Origin: Miltoncostaea sp963703045
GTDB lineage: Bacteria; Actinomycetota; Thermoleophilia; Miltoncostaeales; Miltoncostaeaceae
Direction of reading: 5' to 3'
Assembly: GCA_963703045.1 (NCBI GenBank)
Contig: OY969782.1
Coordinates: 2,108,001-2,172,000, forward strand
DNA: 64,000 bases
Part shown: positions 8,443-16,130 of the stretch, piece after piece
Numbering within the stretch: position 1 is the first letter of the stretch
Layout of the letters: each line of letters opens with the position of its first letter
The notes under the pieces: generated by a model
The model's database searches: none
The model's input: only the letters and a program-made list of their open reading frames with translations
What the model was told of the DNA's origin: nothing
Position numbers and translations under genes: made by a program

Positions 8443-8907
8443 ATGAACGGACGCTGGAGAAACCGGCCCGGCCGCCTGGCCGTGCTGATGGTCGCCGGAC
8501 TGCTGACGGTGGGTGCGGCCGCCGGCTGTGGCGGTGACGACTCGGGTGACGCCGCCGCGCCCACGACGACCGAGACCCCGGCGGCCACCACGGCCGCCCC
8601 GTCCGCCACGACGGCTCCCGCCGAGGCGACGGTGCTCGAGATCCCGGCGGCGGCGGACAACACGCTGGCGTTCGAGACGACCGAGGTGACGGCGCCCGCA
8701 GGCGAGATCACGCTGCGTATGCCCAACCCCTCGGCGCTCCCCCACAACATCGCGATCGACGAGCCCGAGCTCACCGAGGGCGAGGTCGTGGGCAACGGTG
8801 GCGTGTCCGAGATCACGGTCACCCTCCCGCCGGGCACCTACGAGTACTACTGCTCGGTCCCGGGTCACCGGGAGGCCGGGATGGTGGGCACGCTCACGGT
8901 CGAGTAG
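8443..8907 (+). CDS. Plastocyanin/azurin-like copper lipoprotein
   Basis: 154 residues. The ATG at 8443 follows GAGGAG at proper spacing and gives a lipoprotein signal peptide ending VGAAAGC, then a low-complexity Thr/Ala/Pro linker typical of actinobacterial lipoproteins. The C-terminal 90 residues are a cupredoxin: first His ligand in LPHNIAID, then YYCSVPGHREAGM, which supplies Cys, His and Met of a type-1 copper site. The protein should be tethered to the outer face of the membrane and carry single electrons. It is divergent from the PQQ sugar dehydrogenase, so a shared electron path is plausible but unproven. Confidence 0.9.
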   Translation: MNGRWRNRPGRLAVLMVAGLLTVGAAAGCGGDDSGDAAAPTTTETPAATTAAPSATTAPAEATVLEIPAAADNTLAFETTEVTAPAGEITLRMPNPSALPHNIAIDEPELTEGEVVGNGGVSEITVTLPPGTYEYYCSVPGHREAGMVGTLTVE

Positions 8908-8914
8908 CACCGCG

Positions 8915-8944
8915 GCGCGCCTCGCCGATCCAGGCGAGGCGCGC
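8915..8944 (+). terminator. Terminator hairpin after the cupredoxin gene
   Basis: A perfect 12-bp stem (GCGCGCCTCGCC / GGCGAGGCGCGC) with loop GATCCA starts 7 nt after the stop codon. It lies between convergent genes and can work in both directions. Confidence 0.75.
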
Positions 8945-8989
8945 AGTGCGGCCCCTGGCGCGGCGCGCCCCGCGCGTCCGCGGCCGGGC

Positions 8990-9271
8990 CTACGAGTCGG
9001 TCTCTTCGACCGGCTCCAAGGTGGTGTGCTGCGGCGGGCCCGAGAGGCCCGCCGACGCCATCACCTCACGGGTGTGCGGGTCCTGCAGGAAGCGGGCGTA
9101 GTCGTCCGCGGACCAGTCGAACAGCACGACGACCTCGTGATCGTCGTCGGCGTTGCGGAACACCTTCGCGCCGTGTGAGCCGAACTTCCGGCGGTGCTCC
9201 GCGCCCGCCGTGGAGAACACCGACCAGAACTGGTCGAAGTCGCCGATCTTCGCCCTCGCCAGCACCATCAT
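8990..9271 (-). CDS. Small dimeric alpha/beta-barrel (ABM-like) protein
   Basis: 93 residues from the first of two adjacent ATGs (9271), which follows AGGAGG by a short spacer; an upstream GTG-type extension to 9331 has no RBS. The sequence (ARAKIGDFDQFWSVF, then FRNADDDHEVVVLFDW and FLQDPHTREVM) has the strand-helix-strand pattern of the antibiotic-biosynthesis-monooxygenase/ferredoxin-like barrel family, in which many members are single-domain proteins of unknown substrate. There are no cofactor motifs. A stress or metabolite-handling role is possible, and no partner gene is adjacent. Confidence 0.6.
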   Translation of the reverse strand: MMVLARAKIGDFDQFWSVFSTAGAEHRRKFGSHGAKVFRNADDDHEVVVLFDWSADDYARFLQDPHTREVMASAGLSGPPQHTTLEPVEETDS

Positions 9272-9356
9272 CAGCCTCCTGAATCCGGGCGTGTGATCCC
9301 ACCGTACGGCGGGGTGGCCGACGGGCGCCACCCCCGTCTCGCAGGGCGGTGAGCCG

Positions 9357-9385
9357 GGAGGGGCGGCGATGTCCGCCGCCCCTCC
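9357..9385 (-). terminator. Terminator hairpin after the secreted repeat protein
   Basis: An 11-bp perfect stem (GGAGGGGCGGC / GCCGCCCCTCC) with a 7-nt loop sits 7 nt beyond the stop codon of the minus-strand gene ending at 9393. Confidence 0.7.
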
Positions 9386-9392
9386 GGGGGCC

Positions 9393-10817
9393 TCACCGTC
9401 CGTCGTCGCTGAAGACCCCGAGCCCGGGCGCCGCCGGCAGGCACGTGGTCTCGGGCACGACCGTCGAGAAGCCGTCGCGGCGGTTGTCCGGACCCTCGCG
9501 GTACCGGTCGCGATCGCGACCCGTGTCGCGCAGGATGCCGATGCCCGCGCTGCAGCCGAAGCCCTGGGACGAGTGGAAGAACTGGATCTGGGGGTTGAAC
9601 GGCTGCGTGGCGGCCGGCGCCCCCTGGTACAGGTCGGAGCCGTCCTCGTCGAGCAGCACGCCGGCGCCGCCCAGCAGGGCCGTGCCCTGGACCATGCGGG
9701 AGAGGTCGTCGCACACGCCGGTGTCGTCGACGACGCCGCCGGAGCCCGGCTGCTGGAAGGCGGCGCGGGGGTTCTTCGGGCGCGGCATGTACGTGGTGTA
9801 GACGTCGTTGCCGCCGTCGTCCTGCAGCACCCCGAGCCCGCCCACCAGCGCGAAGCCCTGCGCGTTGCGGATCGCGACGTAGACGTCTCGTCCGCCGCCC
9901 AGGTCGCGGAGCACGCCGACCCCGCCGACGTGTCCGGCGCCCTGTGCCGAGGTCTTGCCGGGGTAGACGTCGTGCCCCGAGACGTCCATGAGCAGTCCGT
10001 TGCCCTGGAAGCCCGAGCCCTGGGTGACGATGCGCCGCACGAGGGGGTCCCGGGTGCAGGCGCCGTCGACGATCCGCGGGCCCGCCGCGGGATTGTGGTC
10101 GACCGTGCGCGGCGACCTGAACACGCCGTAGACGTCGTTGCTCGTGCGGCCGAAATCGCGCACGTCGAGCAGCACCGCCTGGGGCACGGCGATGCAGTCC
10201 TGGGCCGAGGCGGTCGGGGCGGGGAAGTTGCCCTGCACCTGCTCGCACCCGATCGCCGGGCCGACGATCGGCGCCGCCGAGCCGGCCGGGCCGCGGCGGT
10301 GGTCGATCAGGTTGCCGCCGGCGTTGTTGTCGTACAGGTCGTCGCCGCCGCGGTCGATCAGCACGATGTAGTCGTGGCGGTACGTGTTGCGGCCGCCGTC
10401 GCCGTCGATGTAGAGCAGGGGCCACGCGTCAACGTCGGCGAACGCGCCGCCGCCGCTGCGCGCCACCGCCGCGGCCGCGTCGCCGGTCGCGACGGCGCAG
10501 TCGATGGCCGCCGCGTCGTCGCGCGCCGTGGGGCACGACCGGACGGCCTCGAGCAGGCGGGTCACCCGCCAGGCGTAGTCGTTCGGCATCCCCGATGCCG
10601 TGATCGCCGCCGCGTGGGCGGGCCCGGCCGCCGCCGCCAGCGCGGCGACGCCGCCGGACGCCGGGACGGCGGGCAGCGACCCGGGGGCGGGGAGGGGCGG
10701 GGCCAGCCGCGCGGTGACGGGGGCGACATCGCCCGGGCCCCCGTACGTGGCCGCCGATGCCTGGGCAGCCAGGACGGCCGTCGCGGCGACCGCCGCGACG
10801 AGCAGGAGACGGTGCAT
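9393..10817 (-). CDS. Secreted protein with QGxG...GVLxDxxGxDxY repeats, function unknown
   Basis: 474 residues. The ATG at 10817 has GGGAGG about ten bases upstream and gives a signal peptide (MHRLLLVAAVAATAVLAAQA, AxA cleavage). After a Pro/Ala-rich N-terminal third, the mature part is built from about five imperfect repeats with consensus QGxGxxGGxGVLxDxxGxDxY; examples are QGAGHVGGVGVLRD and VQGTALLGGAGVLLD. The acidic DGGNDVY-type turns look like calcium-binding or stacked beta-helix turns. Four or more Cys residues in the mature chain suggest disulfides. I recognise the repeat style from other actinobacterial secreted proteins but not a function. It is divergent from the cyclase operon across 252 nt in which I see no other gene. 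Confidence 0.7.
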   Translation of the reverse strand: MHRLLLVAAVAATAVLAAQASAATYGGPGDVAPVTARLAPPLPAPGSLPAVPASGGVAALAAAAGPAHAAAITASGMPNDYAWRVTRLLEAVRSCPTARDDAAAIDCAVATGDAAAAVARSGGGAFADVDAWPLLYIDGDGGRNTYRHDYIVLIDRGGDDLYDNNAGGNLIDHRRGPAGSAAPIVGPAIGCEQVQGNFPAPTASAQDCIAVPQAVLLDVRDFGRTSNDVYGVFRSPRTVDHNPAAGPRIVDGACTRDPLVRRIVTQGSGFQGNGLLMDVSGHDVYPGKTSAQGAGHVGGVGVLRDLGGGRDVYVAIRNAQGFALVGGLGVLQDDGGNDVYTTYMPRPKNPRAAFQQPGSGGVVDDTGVCDDLSRMVQGTALLGGAGVLLDEDGSDLYQGAPAATQPFNPQIQFFHSSQGFGCSAGIGILRDTGRDRDRYREGPDNRRDGFSTVVPETTCLPAAPGLGVFSDDGR

Positions 10818-11069
10818 CGCAGAACCTCCCAACGGTGGATGCGGCGCCATCCCCGCGCCATGTGGAGCGATCCGTCGGTGTATGCGATCCGGGAGGACCG
10901 TGCTCGCCGCCTTCCCGCTCCCGCAGCCCGCGAAACGCCAGAACCGACATCCGTGACCCACGCCGCGGCGCCTCTCGCGCACCGGCCGCCGGCCGCCCCC
11001 GGAGGCACCTGATGTACGGTTGAGACCGCACATCTCAGGGAGATCATCGAGCAGCGGGAGCTCGCCACG

Positions 11070-11883
11070 ATGGGCTTCTTCATGGATCGGCACGACCTCG
11101 AATCGGAGACGGCGACGGACATCGCCGCCAACCACCTCCGCGACCTCGAGGTGCAGAAGCGCTACGGCGACGCGCTACCTCTCGTACTGGTTCGACTACG
11201 ACCGCAACGCGGCCTTCTGCCTGGTCGAGGCCCCCGATCGCGAATCGGCCGACGCCGTGCACCGGGAGGCCCACGGCGGGGTGGCGAGCGACATCATCCC
11301 GGTCGATCCCGAGACGGTCGCCCGCTACCTCGGGCGCATCGACGATCCGGTGGTCGCGGAGCGCCCGCCCGAGAGCGCGTTCCGCATCATCGTCTTCACC
11401 GACCTCGAGGGGTCGACCGATCTCGTGCAGCGCCTCGGCGACGACGGGGCGATGGCGCTGCTGCGCATCCACGACTCGATCATCCGGCGTGCGCTGGCCG
11501 AGCACCGCGGGCTCGAGGTCAAGCACACGGGCGACGGCATCATGGCGTCGTTCGCCTCGGTGCAGGACGCCCTGCTCGCCTCCCAGGACATCCAGCGGGC
11601 GTTCGCGCGTCACAACGAGGAGAACCCCGACGCCCTCCTCGCCGTCCGCATCGGCATGAGCGCCGGCGAGCCGGTGGCCGAGCACGGCGACCTGTTCGGC
11701 GCGGCCGTGCAGCTCGCGGCCCGCCTGTGCGCCCACGCCGTCCCCCAGACGATCCTGATCTCGGGGGTCGTCGCCGACCTGGCGATCGGCAAGCGCTTCA
11801 TGTTCGGACCCCGGCGGGCGGCCGAGCTCAAGGGCTTCCCGGCGCCCGTCCACGTCTGCGAGATGGAGTGGAGGCCGGGATGA
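11070..11883 (+). pseudogene. DUF4242-class III nucleotidyl cyclase, broken by a one-base insertion
   Basis: From the ATG at 11070 (GGGAG ten bases upstream) the frame reads MGFFMDRHDLESET...LEVQKRYG. A DUF4242 domain continues in the next frame as RYLSYWFDYDRNAAFCLV...VHREAHG. One extra base at about 11170 (TAC GGC GaCG CGC TAC) explains the switch. After residue 95 follows a class III adenylate/guanylate cyclase domain with both metal-binding motifs intact (FTDLEGSTDL and HTGDGIMASF). Restored length is about 270 residues. The gene overlaps the next one by 4 nt (ATGA). The cyclase domain is so well preserved that a sequencing error is likelier than loss of function. Confidence 0.8.
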
Positions 11884-13562
11884 CCCCCGACGAGGAGGAC
11901 GCCGGACCCGATACCGGCAGGCCGGCGATCCTCGTCGTCGACGACGACGAGGAGGCGCGCGGCCGCGTCGAGCGCGAGCTCGTGCGCCGGGTCGGCGCCG
12001 ACTACCGCATCGTCGCCATGAGCGGACCCGGCGACGCGCTGGCCGAGCTCGCGCGCATGCGGCGCGAGGGCGGCGAGCTCGCGCTGGCCCTCGCCGACCA
12101 GTGGATGCCCGAGCTCGACGGCACCGAGCTGCTGGCGCGGGTCGCCGATCACTACCCGCGCGCCAAGCGCGGGCTGCTGGTCGACTTCGGCGCGTGGGGT
12201 GACGAGCCGACCGCTCGCGCGATCCTGCGCGCCATGGCGGTGGGCGGCATCGACTACTACGTGCTGAAGCCCTGGCGCTCGCCCGACGAGCTCTTCAATC
12301 GCACGATCGCTGAGTTCCTGCACGAGTGGTCGCGCATGCGCCCGTCCGGCCCGCGCGAGGTCGTGGTGGTGGGACCCACCGACCATCTGCGTACGCACGA
12401 GATCCTGGGGCTGCTCTCGCGCAACAGCATCCCCCACGTCGGCCGGCCGGCCGACTCGGCCGACGGGCGCGCGCTACTCGACCGCGCCGGCCTGCGGGAG
12501 TGCCGCGTGCCGGTGGTCGGGTTCCACGACGGCCGGTGGCTGGTCGATCCGTCGAACGTCGACATCGCCCGGGCCATGGGCTTCATGACCACCCTGCCGC
12601 GCACCGAGTACGACGTCCTCATCGTCGGCAGCGGGCCGGCGGGCCTCGCCGCGGCCGTCTATGCGGCGTCCGAGGGGCTGGACACGCTGGTCGTCGAGCG
12701 CGAGGCGATCGGAGGACAGGCGGGCAGCTCGTCGCTGATCCGCAACTACCTCGGCTTCTCGCGCGGCATCAGCGGCGCGGAGCTCGCCACGCGCGCCCAC
12801 CAGCAGGCGTGGGTGTTCGGTGCGTCGTTCCTGAGGATGCGCGAGGTCGAGGGGCTGGCCGCCACAGGAGACCACCGCCTCGCGGTCGCCATCTCCGACG
12901 GCACCACGGCCGTCGCGCGGGCCGTGATCCTCGCCATGGGCGTGTCGTACCGCCACCTGGGCGTCCCCGAGCTCGAGGCCCTCACAGGCGCGGGCGTCTT
13001 CTACGGCGCGTCGATCTCGGAGGCCCAGGCGCTCGAGGGCGAGCGGGTGTACGTGCTCGGCGGGGGCAACTCGGCCGGTCAGGCGGCGATGCACCTCGCC
13101 CGCTACGCCGGCCGGGTGACCATCCTCGTGCGGGGACCGACCCTCGCCTCCAGCATGTCGCGGTACCTCATCGAGCAGATCGACGCCGCCGCCAACATCG
13201 ACGTGCGCTTCGGCTGCGAGGTCGTCGGCGGCGGGGGTCGCGGCCGCCTCGAGCAGCTCGTGGTGCGCGAGCGCGCGAGCGGTGATCTCACCACCGTGCC
13301 GGCGGCCGGGCTGTTCGTGCTGATCGGAGCGCACCCCCACACCGACTGGCTGCCCGCGCCGATCGCGCGCGACGACTGGGGGTTCGTGCTGACCGGCGAG
13401 GACGCCGGCCCGCAGGCGCGCTCGCCCTACGAGACGACGATGCCCGGCGTCTTCGCCGCCGGCGACGTCCGTCACGGCTCGACCAAGCGGGTCGGGTCGG
13501 CCGTCGGCGAGGGCGCCGGCGTGGTGCAGGACGTCTACCGGATCGTGCTCGGGCGGCCGTAG
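11880..13562 (+). CDS. Response-regulator receiver fused to thioredoxin-reductase-like flavoprotein
   Basis: 560 residues. Residues 14-150 are a receiver domain (acidic DDDEE cluster, phosphoacceptor Asp73 in LADQWMPELDG, Lys130 in VLKPW). Residues 158-240 look like a glutaredoxin-type fold without a CxxC. Residues 244-560 are a TrxB-like module with FAD motif GSGPAG, NADPH motif GGGNSAG and C-terminal FAAGDVRHGSTKRVGSAVGEG. At the position of the TrxB redox CxxC (about 374-380) the sequence is FYGASIS, so no disulfide can form there. The protein could be a phosphorylation-controlled NAD(P)H oxidoreductase or redox sensor. The 4-nt overlap with a nucleotidyl cyclase suggests a common signalling unit. 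Confidence 0.88.
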   Translation: MTPDEEDAGPDTGRPAILVVDDDEEARGRVERELVRRVGADYRIVAMSGPGDALAELARMRREGGELALALADQWMPELDGTELLARVADHYPRAKRGLLVDFGAWGDEPTARAILRAMAVGGIDYYVLKPWRSPDELFNRTIAEFLHEWSRMRPSGPREVVVVGPTDHLRTHEILGLLSRNSIPHVGRPADSADGRALLDRAGLRECRVPVVGFHDGRWLVDPSNVDIARAMGFMTTLPRTEYDVLIVGSGPAGLAAAVYAASEGLDTLVVEREAIGGQAGSSSLIRNYLGFSRGISGAELATRAHQQAWVFGASFLRMREVEGLAATGDHRLAVAISDGTTAVARAVILAMGVSYRHLGVPELEALTGAGVFYGASISEAQALEGERVYVLGGGNSAGQAAMHLARYAGRVTILVRGPTLASSMSRYLIEQIDAAANIDVRFGCEVVGGGGRGRLEQLVVRERASGDLTTVPAAGLFVLIGAHPHTDWLPAPIARDDWGFVLTGEDAGPQARSPYETTMPGVFAAGDVRHGSTKRVGSAVGEGAGVVQDVYRIVLGRP

Positions 13563-13605
13563 CGGGGCGGCGTCGCGCTGCCTCCGCCGCGCCCCCGCCG
13601 CACCG

Positions 13606-14262
13606 TCAGCGGTAGCGGGTGTGGCGCACCGCCTCGAGCGGGATGGTGCGCACCGGCACCGACGTGCGCCTCTCGGTGCGTCGGCCCCGCCCGTCGACGC
13701 GCACCACGATGCGCCGCCCGGTCAGCAGGTTGGTGCTCGTCTCCACGCGTGCCCCGGTCAGGCGGTCCCGCGTGCGCACGTCGACGCCGATCAGGCGGGT
13801 GCCGACCGCGCCCTCGGAGCGGATGCGGAAGCGCGTGAACCGGATCACGCGCGAGCCGGACTCCTGCTCGGCGATGACCACGCCCGACCGCACGCGCACG
13901 GTGACCGGCGTGAGGGCCACGCCGAAGAAGGCGCCGCCGCAGCGGGTGCACAGCAGGATGCGCCGTCCCTCGCCGATGCGCACGTACCCGCCGTCGGATC
14001 GGGCCTTCAGCAGCACCAGCCGTCGCGCGGCGCGCGCCGGTCCCCCGTCGGGTGCCGTGCCCGTCACCCGGCGCGTGAGCACCAGCGCCAGGTCCGGCCG
14101 CGCGTCACCGCCGAAGCGGGCCGCGACGCGACGCTCGACCGAGAAGCCGTCGGGCACGAACGCCGATGCGGGCGGTCCGGCGGCGACGGCGCCCGTGGCG
14201 GCCGTCAGGGCCAACAGGCCGGACGCGGTGGCGACGGACGACGGGCGGGCGCGGCGGTTCAT
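13606..14262 (-). CDS. Secreted hypothetical protein
   Basis: 218 residues from the ATG at 14262, which follows GGAGGA; upstream codons in the frame lack support. The N-terminus has a signal peptide (SSVATASGLLALTAATGAVA). The mature chain is rich in Arg, Val and Thr and predicted to be mainly beta strands, with one Cys pair in LLCTRCGG. The block FGGDARPDLALVLTRRV resembles secreted proteins with VCBS/FG-GAP-like strands, but I cannot assign a family. The gene is convergent with the RR-flavoprotein gene and divergent from a small hypothetical gene. Confidence 0.6.
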   Translation of the reverse strand: MNRRARPSSVATASGLLALTAATGAVAAGPPASAFVPDGFSVERRVAARFGGDARPDLALVLTRRVTGTAPDGGPARAARRLVLLKARSDGGYVRIGEGRRILLCTRCGGAFFGVALTPVTVRVRSGVVIAEQESGSRVIRFTRFRIRSEGAVGTRLIGVDVRTRDRLTGARVETSTNLLTGRRIVVRVDGRGRRTERRTSVPVRTIPLEAVRHTRYR

Positions 14263-14381
14263 GGCGGGTCCTCCGGCGGGCGGTGACGGATCGGGTCGCA
14301 GCGTACGACGCGCGGCGCTTGCGGGCACGCTCGCGGGCGGCGGATGATCGGTGCTCGCCGATCGCGCGATGGAGGTGGGAC

Positions 14382-14675
14382 ATGGACATCCCGGCCGTTC
14401 TCGATCTCGGTGCCGAGCGCGCGGGCAAGGCCCTCGAGGCGGCGGTGCCGCCCGCGCTCCTGCCGCTGCCGCACATCCGCGTCAGCGCGGAGACCTGGGA
14501 GGAGGAGCGCCACGTGCGCTTCCACGGCGAGGCGATCTACGCGGTGCACCGCGGCTCGGACGCCTGGTGGGTCGTCGTGGTGCTGGAGTCGAACACCCTG
14601 TCGCCGGGATGCCTGCGGATGACGCCGCTCGCGGAGATCCGCTGCGAGGCCGCCTCGGGCCGGCGCGGGGTGTGA
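14382..14675 (+). CDS. Small hypothetical protein
   Basis: 97 residues, ATG at 14382 after GGAGGTGG. The N-terminal helix (VLDLGAERAGKALEAAVPP) is followed by a beta-rich region with EEERHVRFHGEAIYAVHRG and WWVVVVLES. No signal peptide, membrane segment or known motif was recognised. The gene stands between divergent and convergent neighbours and looks monocistronic. Confidence 0.55.
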   Translation: MDIPAVLDLGAERAGKALEAAVPPALLPLPHIRVSAETWEEERHVRFHGEAIYAVHRGSDAWWVVVVLESNTLSPGCLRMTPLAEIRCEAASGRRGV

Positions 14676-14697
14676 CGGCCCGGGGCCGCCGCGGGCC

Positions 14698-15945
14698 TCA
14701 CGGGGTGCCCTCGCCGGGCGCCCTCATCTCCCCCACCAGCGGCGCGCTGGCGACCAGCAACAGTCCCGCGACCAGCCAGAGCGCCGAGTAGTCGACGGTG
14801 CCGAGCGGCTCGCCGAGCGCGCGCTGCACCTCGATGGCGGCGCCGGCGAGCAGCGGGCCGAGGACGATCCCGACCCCGCGGCTCATGCTGTAGACGCCGG
14901 TGAGCAGGCCGTGCCCGGCCCGCGGCATCATCGGGATCAGCATGGCGTAGGGCAGGGCCATCATCACGCCGGCGCTCGCCGAGATGACCGGGATCATCGG
15001 CACGAGCAGCGCGGGGTCGTCGGAGAGCAGGGGCACGACCATCGGCGCGCCGTACGACAGCGCGGTCCACCGCACCACCCGGCGCGTGCCGAACCGCTCG
15101 GCGAGGCGGCCGGCCATGGCGGCGCCGAGCAGCACGCACACCCCCGCCGCCCCGATCACCCCCGCCGCGGCGGGCAGGCTGAGGCCGAGGCCGGTCGTCA
15201 CCCACAGCACGACGAAGGTGCGGATCGCGCCGAGCGCCGCCTCCCACAGCCCGTTGGCCGCCACGAACGCCCGCAGCCCGGGCAGGGTGGCGAGCAACCG
15301 CCGGACCTCCCGGAAGGCGTCGAGCGCGCCCATGGAGTCGGAGGTCTCCTGCTGCAGGGGGCGATGGCTGCGCAGCAGGGTCCACGAGAAGGCCCCGGAC
15401 GTGACGAGCAGCACCCCGGCCGCCACGACGAACGGCACGGGCTCGCCGATCGCCAGCAGCAGCCCGCCGCCCACGAGGGCGAGCGCGGTGCCCACGCCGC
15501 GGGCGACGGCCTGGGCGCTCTGCGAGCGCCCCGCGTCGCGGGGGGGCACCAGATCGGGGTAGAGCGTGCGGTAGGGCTCGTAGGCGATGTAGTACGCCGC
15601 GAACAGCACCGTCACGATCACGAGCGCGGGGCCCAGCGCGTTCTGGAAGCCGAGCACGACGAGCGCCGCCGTCATCACCGGGACGCCGGCCAGCACGAAC
15701 GGCATGCGTCCGCCGATCGACGTCGTCAGCCGGTCGGACCGCGAGCCGATCAGGACGGGCAGGAAGAGGGCGAGCAGCCCCTCGAGCGCGATCAGGCCGG
15801 CGATCGCCGCGGCCGAGCCGGTGCTCTCGGCGACGATGACCGGCAGGTAGGTGCCGACCGTCGTCGCCGCCAGCGCGAAGCCGAGGGTCGGCACGGCCAG
15901 CAGCACGTGGGTCCGGGCCGGCGTGCGGGGTGCGCTCTGGTCCAC
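14698..15945 (-). CDS. MFS transporter (sugar/cation symporter-like)
   Basis: 415 residues with about twelve hydrophobic segments. The first half contains IGSRSDRLTTSIGGRMPF, a variant of the loop 2-3 motif with the GxR(M/L)P(F/W) ending found in glycoside-pentoside-hexuronide type and SLC45-like carriers. The internal pseudo-repeat is seen again at LAERFGTRRVVRW. It probably moves a sugar or related solute across the inner membrane by symport. No sugar-metabolism genes are adjacent, so the substrate is open. Confidence 0.8.
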   Translation of the reverse strand: MDQSAPRTPARTHVLLAVPTLGFALAATTVGTYLPVIVAESTGSAAAIAGLIALEGLLALFLPVLIGSRSDRLTTSIGGRMPFVLAGVPVMTAALVVLGFQNALGPALVIVTVLFAAYYIAYEPYRTLYPDLVPPRDAGRSQSAQAVARGVGTALALVGGGLLLAIGEPVPFVVAAGVLLVTSGAFSWTLLRSHRPLQQETSDSMGALDAFREVRRLLATLPGLRAFVAANGLWEAALGAIRTFVVLWVTTGLGLSLPAAAGVIGAAGVCVLLGAAMAGRLAERFGTRRVVRWTALSYGAPMVVPLLSDDPALLVPMIPVISASAGVMMALPYAMLIPMMPRAGHGLLTGVYSMSRGVGIVLGPLLAGAAIEVQRALGEPLGTVDYSALWLVAGLLLVASAPLVGEMRAPGEGTP

Positions 15946-16130
15946 GGGCTCCCACTCCTCGGGGACGCGGCGACCGAGAGCGTACGGGCCGCGCCCGATC
16001 GACGGGCGAACCGGCCGATCGGCCAGTGGCCGGAGGAGGGGTGCCTCCGTACGCTCGCATCGTCCCTGGCTCTGCGGTTTTCGGCGAAACGTCGGTGAGA
16101 CGGGCCGCCGACGATCAGAAAGGCGGCCCC

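Noticed and set aside
11070..13562. A single 830-residue frame spanning the cyclase and the receiver-flavoprotein
   Set aside because: Between 11170 and 11880 the frame is low-complexity Arg/Pro text, while cyclase homology is in the neighbouring frame. The long frame is an accident of GC content and of the one-base insertion.
15930..16130. Longer N-terminus of the YVTN protein and a possible riboswitch upstream
   Set aside because: The extension has no homology and the signal peptide fits a GTG at 16131; small hairpins there do not match a known aptamer.
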